Assembly (NCBI GenBank): GCA_021443285.1
Contig: JABUUG010000006.1
Coordinates: 1 to 7,290 of the forward strand
DNA from: Bacteroidaceae bacterium
Lineage (GTDB): Bacteria; Bacteroidota; Bacteroidia; Bacteroidales; Bacteroidaceae
Length of the DNA: 7,290 nt
Direction: 5' to 3'
Positions 1 to 4,551 of the stretch are shown piece by piece. Under the pieces are notes generated by a model, which was not told the origin of the DNA, did not search any database, and worked only from the letters and a program-made list of their open reading frames with translations. The stretch's first letter is position 1. The number at the start of each line of letters is the position of its first letter. The position numbers and the translations under genes are program-made.

Positions 1-55
1 TAAAGGAAAGTGGAGTTAAAGAGGAGTTAAAGGGAAGTTAAAGAGGAGTTAAAGT
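1..55. repeat. 11-bp tandem repeat array A (left)
   Basis: Four tandem 11-bp units of the form GGAGTTAAAG plus one variable base lie at 12-22, 23-33, 34-44 and 45-55; the third has GAAG in place of GGAG. They are preceded by a partial unit and a 6-bp irregular insert, GAAAGT, at 6-11. The array starts at the first base, so it probably continues to the left. It lies about 48 bp beyond the stop codon of the minus-strand barrel gene. Positions 1-32 are identical to 7224-7255 in the right array, including the irregular insert. The function is unknown. Because 11 is not a multiple of 3 and each unit contains TTAA, three units in a row place stop codons in all frames on both strands. Confidence 0.9.
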
Positions 56-103
56 GACAAAAGTTCATTGGCGTGATTCCTCGCTTGAAATCTTCTTTTT
101 GGC

Positions 104-2152
104 TTAATCCTTCAATATCCCTGCGTCGGAGTCGCGCAGGGTTATTTTTTTCTCTGCCGACTTGTACTTCCTTCCATGCTCGAAGCGGTAGGTTATTTTA
201 AGGCTTACGGTGTTTGATTTCGCCGAATTATACACACTCGTAAGCTTGTGTATGTTCCTGTTTATCAGTTCGCCCTCATGCACTTTGTAGTTGCCATACA
301 GCGGCTGTTCGTAGAAGAGGGCGAAGCTCCAGTTCTTGTGGCTGTATGAGCCGGTAAGAACGGTGCTGCCTGCACTGTATCCTCTTGTCTCACCCTCCAG
401 CCATCGGTTTCCGTTGTCATAATATGCCTGCAAAGTGAAATCGCCGAGATAGGCTTCGGCAGAGAATGTGCAGAAGCCGGAGGTGTAGCAGTGGGTATAG
501 TCGTCGCCATAGTTGAAGCAGCGCTGTAGTCCGCCGTATGCAGACAGGGAGAGCTTGTCTTTCACCACCCAGCAGTTCGCATAGAGCGATAGGCGCAGCA
601 TGCTTATCTCCTTCTGGTTAATCTGTGTGTAGATGAAGCGGTTGTCGGCGGTGCGTTCATAATGTGCCATATTGGGCTGATGGCAGTTCTTGTAGTACCC
701 CTCGATAAATGTCTGCCATCTGCTGTTGCTGTATGACAGCCGAAGGCCATGATCCATGTCGCGTGAGGGTTTGAGGTTCGGGTTTCCCGCTTTCCATTCC
801 ATGCTGTTTATGCGTATTACGGCATCGTTTATCATGGCGATGCGTGATACGGCATCCCACATCCGATAGGAGTAGCGGACTGTGAAGCCCTTGCCCAAGT
901 CATAGTTGAGGGTTGCCTTAGGGCGGAACAGCCAGTTGTTGTATTTGTGTTCGCCTTGCTGGTAATGAAGGTAGCTTACCCCTAACCCTGCGGAGTAGCG
1001 CAGCCTCTTCCATGAGCCTTTCATTTCTGCGAAAAGGTAAACATCGTTGTTGCGCAGGATGTTCTGTGCGGCTGCATCACCAGTGTATTCGTTGTTCGTG
1101 TATTTGTACTTGTAGTTTACGCCGGCAGAAACGGTGAAGGGTTTCAGACGGGTTTCGTATATCAGCTCGCTCATCACCGAATAGGTCTTGCCGCTTACAT
1201 CATACTGATACACAGTCCCTTCGTCGTTACGGCTGGACAGTTTCGACCTTATGTATGTCCCCACGACATTCATCGTCAGCGACTGTCTGGGAGTCATCTG
1301 GCGGAAGAAATAGAGGTCGAGCACAGGGCTTTGCGACTGCTGGTCGGTGGCGGACGATGCTGTGTAGGCGGTGCTGCCGTCGATGATATTCCGGTTAGCA
1401 TAATTGCCGGGCGCATTGGAGAAACTGCCGGAGAGGGATACGTTGAATACGGTGGCGGTGGAGTCCGCATAGTTGTAGGTCAGCTTCGCGTCGTGCGATA
1501 TGCTCTTGTTCATCGTGTCGAAGTCATTGCGGGAAATCGTATGCACGCTGCCGTCCGTCAGGGTGTAGTCTGCTGTTTCCTCCGACTTCACGCCTTTGGT
1601 TCTGTAGCCGCCGACATCGTATGACAGCGACAGCTCGCTCCTGCCCTTGTTCCACTTCCCGTAAACAGCACCGTTTGCCGATACGGTGGTGACAGCCGAC
1701 ACTGCGTTTGCTCCTATCGTATAGCCGCTGTCCTCCCTCCGTGTGTGGATGTTTATGACATACGCAATGCCTTCGCCGTATCTGAGGCCGGGGTTGTCAA
1801 TGAACTCGATATGCGTGATAGTGCCCGGATTGAGCATCAGCATTTCATTCCTCCCCATCACTATGCCATCGATGCGTATCTGTACCGCCCCTTTGTCGTC
1901 GATTGCCGACACCGCATGGCTTATTTCATCAATGCGGATATTGGGCAGGGCGAGCTTGTTCAGCATCGAATAGCCGTCTTTCGATGCCGATTTCTGGACT
2001 TCGGTGGGGTAAATCACCAGTCCGTCAACCGTGTTCACCATCCTTGCACCCTGCACCGTCACCTCGTCGAGGGTAACCGTCTTTTCTTCACTCTGCGCGT
2101 ATGCCGCCAGCGGAAGAAGCATAAAATAAAGAAGTAATGTTTTCTGTTTCAT
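104..2152 (-). CDS. TonB-dependent-receptor-like outer-membrane beta-barrel protein (plug plus barrel)
   Basis: This is a 682-residue outer-membrane protein. Residues 1-19 form a signal peptide, with likely cleavage after AYA before Q20. A TonB-box-like TLDEVTV follows at 27-33. The plug domain runs to about residue 140 and carries IRIDG (92-96) and YGEGIAYVINIHTR (125-138), a signature of TonB-receptor plugs. The remainder is rich in alternating aromatic strands and ends in YRFEHGRKYKSAEK and DSDAGILKD, as in the Bacteroidetes OMP_b-brl_3 type of barrel. The N-terminal carboxypeptidase-regulatory-like domain common in this group is absent. The substrate cannot be told; no SusD-like partner is present. 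The ATG at 2152 is preferred to a GTG two codons upstream because it begins the signal peptide and has AGG five bases before it. The gene lies 104 bp downstream of the membrane regulator gene on the same strand and probably depends on it. Confidence 0.88.
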   Translation of the reverse strand: MKQKTLLLYFMLLPLAAYAQSEEKTVTLDEVTVQGARMVNTVDGLVIYPTEVQKSASKDGYSMLNKLALPNIRIDEISHAVSAIDDKGAVQIRIDGIVMGRNEMLMLNPGTITHIEFIDNPGLRYGEGIAYVINIHTRREDSGYTIGANAVSAVTTVSANGAVYGKWNKGRSELSLSYDVGGYRTKGVKSEETADYTLTDGSVHTISRNDFDTMNKSISHDAKLTYNYADSTATVFNVSLSGSFSNAPGNYANRNIIDGSTAYTASSATDQQSQSPVLDLYFFRQMTPRQSLTMNVVGTYIRSKLSSRNDEGTVYQYDVSGKTYSVMSELIYETRLKPFTVSAGVNYKYKYTNNEYTGDAAAQNILRNNDVYLFAEMKGSWKRLRYSAGLGVSYLHYQQGEHKYNNWLFRPKATLNYDLGKGFTVRYSYRMWDAVSRIAMINDAVIRINSMEWKAGNPNLKPSRDMDHGLRLSYSNSRWQTFIEGYYKNCHQPNMAHYERTADNRFIYTQINQKEISMLRLSLYANCWVVKDKLSLSAYGGLQRCFNYGDDYTHCYTSGFCTFSAEAYLGDFTLQAYYDNGNRWLEGETRGYSAGSTVLTGSYSHKNWSFALFYEQPLYGNYKVHEGELINRNIHKLTSVYNSAKSNTVSLKITYRFEHGRKYKSAEKKITLRDSDAGILKD

Positions 2153-2188
2153 TTGCACCTCGTTTTCGTTTTGGGTTTAATTTGGGTG

Positions 2189-2196
2189 CAAATGTA
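2189..2196 (-). promoter_or_regulatory. -7 promoter box of the barrel gene
   Basis: On the minus strand this reads TACATTTG, a perfect match to the Bacteroidetes -7 consensus TAnnTTTG. It sits 36 bp upstream of the ATG, giving a leader of roughly 30 bases. At spacings of 19-21 bp the -33 position reads CGG, ACG or AAC, none resembling TTG. A good -7 with no -33 fits a promoter that needs an activator, and the CTGACAT repeats lie just upstream. Confidence 0.6.
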
Positions 2197-2204
2197 GAAA
2201 GCAA

Positions 2205-2243
2205 TCAGGGAGATGCCGTTTTTATTAACTGACATCTCCCTGA
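2205..2243. other. 11-bp inverted repeat (hairpin or operator) between regulator and barrel genes
   Basis: TCAGGGAGATG at 2205-2215 is the exact reverse complement of CATCTCCCTGA at 2233-2243, with a 17-base spacer. In the regulator transcript the stem would begin 13 bases after the stop codon. No U-tract follows (the minus strand continues TTGCTTTC), so it is a poor intrinsic terminator. The right arm lies within the CTGACAT repeats, so the left arm may instead supply an inverted fourth half-site. An mRNA-stabilising 3' hairpin is also possible. Confidence 0.6.
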
Positions 2244-2257
2244 CATTTCTCTGACAT
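2229..2257. promoter_or_regulatory. Pho-box-like operator: three CTGACAT half-sites at 11-bp spacing
   Basis: CTGACAT occurs at 2229-2235, 2240-2246 and 2251-2257, with start-to-start spacing of exactly 11 bp. The known PhoB box is built from CTGTCAT direct repeats at 11-bp spacing, and PhoB/OmpR-type winged-helix proteins bind such head-to-tail sites. The nearest half-site lies about 45 bp upstream of the inferred barrel-gene transcription start, an activator position. On the barrel-gene strand the half-sites read ATGTCAG. The last one touches the stop codon of the regulator gene. The regulator encoded next door, which has this type of DNA-binding domain, is the obvious candidate binder; that pairing is inference. 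Confidence 0.62.
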
Positions 2258-2973
2258 TAGGCTATCTCGCTGTCTTTCAGCGCATACGCCTTTCCCCTGT
2301 CCGACTCTATTCTCAATCGACTGTGGTGCTCAACTATTGGCTTCAGCCTGCGGATAAGCGTGTATAGCGTGTCGCTTGCGTCCGGTTTCTTCGGCCAGAG
2401 GCGGTCGCATATATCCTGTTTCTGCAGCGTATGGCAGTCGGAAAGGAAGAACATCTCCATCAGCTCATGCTGCATAGGCGTGAAGTGTATCTGTTCGCCA
2501 TTGGCATCGTGGAAGCGGTTGCCGCAGAAGCTCATTCCGCCATACACTATGCCCTCGCCCGGCAGTCCGCCCTGTCCGTAACCCTTGCGCCGGAAATAAA
2601 CACTGCTAACAATGAGCCATACCAGTGCAGCGAATAATGTGGCGCTCGATGCCCTTTGGTCTGACATACCGAATATCGTGGCGAAGTCGCATCCTGCCTC
2701 CGCCGTGAGCTCCGTCTCCTGCCGTCCGTTTCTGCGGGCAGTCCTCATGGCGATATAGGCGGTGTCGCGCACATCGCTTATTGTGATGAAGTTGCGGTAA
2801 CACTTTACGGTGTCGGTGGTTACCACATCGCAAGGCATCAGCTTCATGGTCATCGCCAAGGCGCGGTTCACATTCTCATCTATGCTCAACCTCGTCTGGT
2901 TGTAGCTGTGCGTGCCTGTGCAGAATGCTGTCGCAAGCAGAAGCACGAATATGGATAGGGGCAGACTCTTCAT
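2257..2973 (-). CDS. membrane-anchored one-component regulator with C-terminal OmpR/PhoB-type winged helix
   Basis: This 238-residue protein begins with a hydrophobic signal or anchor segment (about 4-20). A periplasmic region of roughly 85 residues follows, holding Cys48, Cys58 and Cys95. A membrane segment lies at about 108-127, followed by the basic FRRK stop-transfer. The cytoplasmic C-terminus (about 143-232) fits a Trans_reg_C winged helix: FTPMQHELMEMFF, then DICDRLWP, a recognition helix around SDTLYTLIRRLKPIVE (200-215), and a wing ending RGKAYAL. There is no receiver or kinase domain, so it should sense and bind DNA itself, like ToxR or CadC but with the DNA-binding domain at the opposite end. 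The ATG at 2973 is chosen because a strong promoter (TTG, 20 bp, TACTTTTG) lies immediately upstream. A longer frame back to 3081 would run through that promoter. The likely target is the downstream barrel gene. The signal sensed is unknown. Confidence 0.85.
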   Translation of the reverse strand: MKSLPLSIFVLLLATAFCTGTHSYNQTRLSIDENVNRALAMTMKLMPCDVVTTDTVKCYRNFITISDVRDTAYIAMRTARRNGRQETELTAEAGCDFATIFGMSDQRASSATLFAALVWLIVSSVYFRRKGYGQGGLPGEGIVYGGMSFCGNRFHDANGEQIHFTPMQHELMEMFFLSDCHTLQKQDICDRLWPKKPDASDTLYTLIRRLKPIVEHHSRLRIESDRGKAYALKDSEIA

Positions 2974-2983
2974 ACTATACAAA

Positions 2984-2994
2984 CGGTTTAACCG
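2984..2994. promoter_or_regulatory. short dyad at the regulator transcription start
   Basis: CGGTT at 2984-2988 and AACCG at 2990-2994 form an inverted repeat around one central base. It lies just downstream of the regulator's -7 box, over the expected transcription start and leader, where a repressor could act or a tiny 5' hairpin could form. The dyad is short enough to arise by chance. Confidence 0.3.
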
Positions 2995-2997
2995 CCG

Positions 2998-3028
2998 CAA
3001 AAGTAGCCATAACCTCGTAAACAGGCAA
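2998..3028 (-). promoter_or_regulatory. promoter of the membrane regulator gene
   Basis: On the minus strand TTG (3028-3026) is followed after 20 bp by TACTTTTG (3005-2998). This matches both parts of the Bacteroidetes primary sigma-factor promoter (-33 TTG, -7 TAnnTTTG) at the usual spacing. The -7 box ends 24 bp before the ATG at 2973, giving a leader of about 20 bases and supporting that start codon. Confidence 0.7.
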
Positions 3029-3031
3029 GAG

Positions 3032-3061
3032 ATAACCCGTAAATCATGCGAAATGACCCGT
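3032..3061. repeat. imperfect direct repeat AT(A/G)ACCCGT at 21-bp spacing
   Basis: ATAACCCGT at 3032-3040 and ATGACCCGT at 3053-3061 match at 8 of 9 bases and start 21 bp apart, close to two helical turns. The first copy begins 3 bp upstream of the regulator's -33 box, so a protein bound here could control that promoter. No binder is identified. Confidence 0.4.
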
Positions 3062-3103
3062 CTTTTGCCTTGGGCTGCCATTTTCCCCCATAGCCTTTTT
3101 TGT

Positions 3104-3125
3104 TGTTACAATCATGTTACAATCT
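3104..3125. repeat. tandem 11-bp direct repeat TGTTACAATC(A/T)
   Basis: TGTTACAATCA (3104-3114) is followed directly by TGTTACAATCT (3115-3125), identical in 10 of 11 bases. It lies about 76 bp upstream of the regulator's -33 box and about 95 bp upstream of the transposase's -33 position. The 11-bp head-to-tail spacing matches the CTGACAT array at 2229-2257, and the two share an ACA core. It could be a second, weaker site for the same kind of winged-helix protein, though the sequence similarity is limited. Confidence 0.45.
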
Positions 3126-3219
3126 CAAAGCAAAAGGCGCATAAATGCCGTATTTCAGTGAAAATATAAGCGTTTTGGGGCAAAAATCCCTCTAAAAGCA
3201 TACTATTATGGGCGTTTCG

Positions 3220-3250
3220 GTGCATATTAAGAAGAAAACTTGTAATTTTG
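3220..3250 (+). promoter_or_regulatory. promoter of the Y1 transposase gene
   Basis: TAATTTTG at 3243-3250 is a perfect match to the -7 consensus TAnnTTTG. GTG at 3220-3222, 20 bp upstream, matches two of three bases of the -33 TTG. The inferred start leaves a leader of about 90 bases before the ATG at 3348. Confidence 0.55.
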
Positions 3251-3258
3251 CGCATTAT

Positions 3259-3275
3259 GTGGACGCATACGTGCG
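3259..3275 (+). other. GTGG followed by a small hairpin in the transposase leader (REP-like candidate)
   Basis: GTGG at 3259-3262 is followed after one base by CGCA (3264-3267), loop TACG, and TGCG (3272-3275). REP elements recognised by this transposase family carry a GTAG or GTGG tetranucleotide at the foot of a hairpin. Here the stem is only 4 bp, so chance is a real possibility. Confidence 0.25.
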
Positions 3276-3347
3276 GACTGCTGAGTGCTGAACTGCCCCC
3301 ATTACCATAATGCTGAACATAAAACACGAGTAGGCCTCCTAACCCGA

Positions 3348-4496
3348 ATGAACGACAAGAAGCACCCGAAATGGATAGAGGGCGTGGGATGGCGCTACGA
3401 GACGGAACACAGGCGGAAACGTCGCTTCCCTGGCCACCGCTATAATGATGTCGGCACATACCTCATAACCATAACCGTGGAGGGCCGCCTACCCGTATTC
3501 GGGCATATAGAGGGAGACATACGGGCAAAGGCAGGCACAGCAGGTTTTCCAACCACCGCTCTTTCGCCGTTAGGTGAAAGCGTGCTGCACGACGAGCTGC
3601 CTAAAATCCACGCCACCTACCCCATGGCGGAGGTCTGGAATCTCTGCATCATGCCCGACCACCTCCATATAATCCTCCGCATCAATAGCCTCCTGCCCAA
3701 AGACAAGCACCTCGGCAGCATCGTGGGTGCTTTCAAGGGCGGCATAAGCAGGGCATGGTGGAGGATGAATGACAGGCTGACGCCTGACAAGCGGGGGCTG
3801 GTGTCTGGTATACAGGGGATGATGGGGAAACAGGGGCAGCGCCCTCCTCTTTTTGAGGATGGATACAACGACTGCATCCTGATGCGCGACGGACAGCTGG
3901 ACAACTGGATGGCATACCTTGCAGACAATCCCTTCCGTTGGTTGGTGCGAAATAAGAGGCCGGAACTGATGCAGAGGGCGCTGTGCCTTGTGCTTGATGG
4001 CGTGCGCTACGGTGCTTTCGGCAACTTCATGCTACTGCGGCATCCTGAGAAGATTCAGGTGTTCTTTCACAGAAGGATGATGGACGACAGACTGCCGCCT
4101 GATACCAAAGGGCAGGGAACTGGCACGGGGTCAGCGATGGTGGCTACAGAGCAGACACTCTTTTGGAAGCGAGAACACGGACGCCTGATGGATGTTGCCG
4201 AGGAGGGTGGTGTACTCGTCACTCCAGGCATCAGCGAATGTGAGAAGCGCATCAAGAACGAATGCCTTGAGCGGCATCTTCGCCTGATACACTTGCAATC
4301 CGAGCCTATAGGCAAATATTGGAAACCAGAGAGGATGCGTTTTGGGGCGTGTGCGGCAGGTACGCTCCTTATCCTCGCCCCATGGGCGGAAGAACTGGGA
4401 GGTGACAGCAGGCATGAGAGATTCCATCAACTCAACAACCTCGCTGCAAGCATCTGTGCCATAGACCACCATTGCGAGTGTAAGGTGAATGAGTAG
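3348..4496 (+). CDS. REP-associated-type Y1 (HUH) transposase with an extra C-terminal domain
   Basis: This 382-residue protein belongs to the Y1_Tnp / RAYT group of single-strand DNA transposases. Early residues fit the fold (GTYLITITVEGRLPVFG, 36-52). The metal-binding HUH motif is MPDHLHIIL, with His105 and His107. The catalytic tyrosine is Tyr190 in WMAYLADNPFRW, the YxxxNP-type signature. Both catalytic parts are intact. Members are often 150-250 residues; here about 165 more follow. The extension has GNFMLLRHP (225-233), GGVLVTPGISECEKRI (287-302), a KPERMRFGACA stretch (326-336) and LLILAPW (340-346), which resembles a DprA/Smf-like Rossmann fold; that assignment is from memory of patterns. 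The ATG at 3348 is preferred to a GTG at 3285: the family-like sequence begins shortly after it, and no translation signal favours the GTG. The stop lies 55 bp before the channel gene. Confidence 0.82.
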   Translation: MNDKKHPKWIEGVGWRYETEHRRKRRFPGHRYNDVGTYLITITVEGRLPVFGHIEGDIRAKAGTAGFPTTALSPLGESVLHDELPKIHATYPMAEVWNLCIMPDHLHIILRINSLLPKDKHLGSIVGAFKGGISRAWWRMNDRLTPDKRGLVSGIQGMMGKQGQRPPLFEDGYNDCILMRDGQLDNWMAYLADNPFRWLVRNKRPELMQRALCLVLDGVRYGAFGNFMLLRHPEKIQVFFHRRMMDDRLPPDTKGQGTGTGSAMVATEQTLFWKREHGRLMDVAEEGGVLVTPGISECEKRIKNECLERHLRLIHLQSEPIGKYWKPERMRFGACAAGTLLILAPWAEELGGDSRHERFHQLNNLAASICAIDHHCECKVNE

Positions 4497-4507
4497 TCTC
4501 CGTAATC

Positions 4508-4537
4508 ATGCTTATAAGTATAACGAATATAAATTTA
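4508..4537 (+). promoter_or_regulatory. possible weak promoter of the channel gene
   Basis: TAAATTTA at 4530-4537 matches TAnnTTTG except at the last base. ATG at 4508-4510, 19 bp upstream, matches two of three bases of the -33 TTG. The whole gap from 4497 to 4551 is AT-rich compared with its surroundings, as expected for a promoter region, and it includes an 8-bp palindrome CTTATAAG at 4511-4518. Read-through from the transposase gene is the alternative source of transcript. Confidence 0.35.
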
Positions 4538-4551
4538 CAGACCAAACATTT

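Larger units (their letters stand above)
2974..3347. other. divergent intergenic region between regulator and transposase genes
   Basis: This 374-bp stretch has no convincing gene. It holds the leftward regulator promoter (2998-3028), two sets of short direct repeats (3032-3061 and 3104-3125), the rightward transposase promoter (about 3220-3250) and a small hairpin in the transposase leader (3264-3275). Open frames entering it from both sides are upstream extensions of the two flanking genes that cross their promoters. Confidence 0.7.

Noticed and set aside
1..55. Array A read as a CRISPR array.
   Set aside because: The units are 11 bp with no spacers and there are no cas genes, so this is a simple tandem repeat.
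1331..1624. 97-codon open frame on the plus strand antisense to the barrel gene.
   Set aside because: It is fully antisense to a clear outer-membrane barrel coding region, with low-complexity Val/Gly-rich composition and no promoter.
2661..2667. Extra CTGACAT inside the regulator gene (and another at 6069-6075 inside the channel gene).
   Set aside because: These are single copies within coding sequence without an 11-bp-spaced partner, so they are expected by chance.
2974..3081. Upstream extension of the regulator by 36 residues to 3081.
   Set aside because: The extension is basic, has no signal-sequence character, and runs straight through a strong promoter (TTG, 20 bp, TACTTTTG) that points to the ATG at 2973.
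3173..3185. Short TTTTG/CAAAA inverted repeat upstream of the transposase promoter.
   Set aside because: A 5-bp AT-rich stem with a 3-base loop is too weak to call as a terminator or REP element.
3285..3347. GTG start at 3285 giving the transposase 21 extra residues.
   Set aside because: The extra residues show no family-like sequence, and the ATG at 3348 lies shortly before the recognisable transposase fold.
2989..4551. The transposase region as a complete insertion sequence with terminal inverted repeats and target duplication.
   Set aside because: No matched ends or target-site duplication could be found around the gene. Y1-type transposases do not need terminal inverted repeats, and this type is usually a resident single-copy gene.
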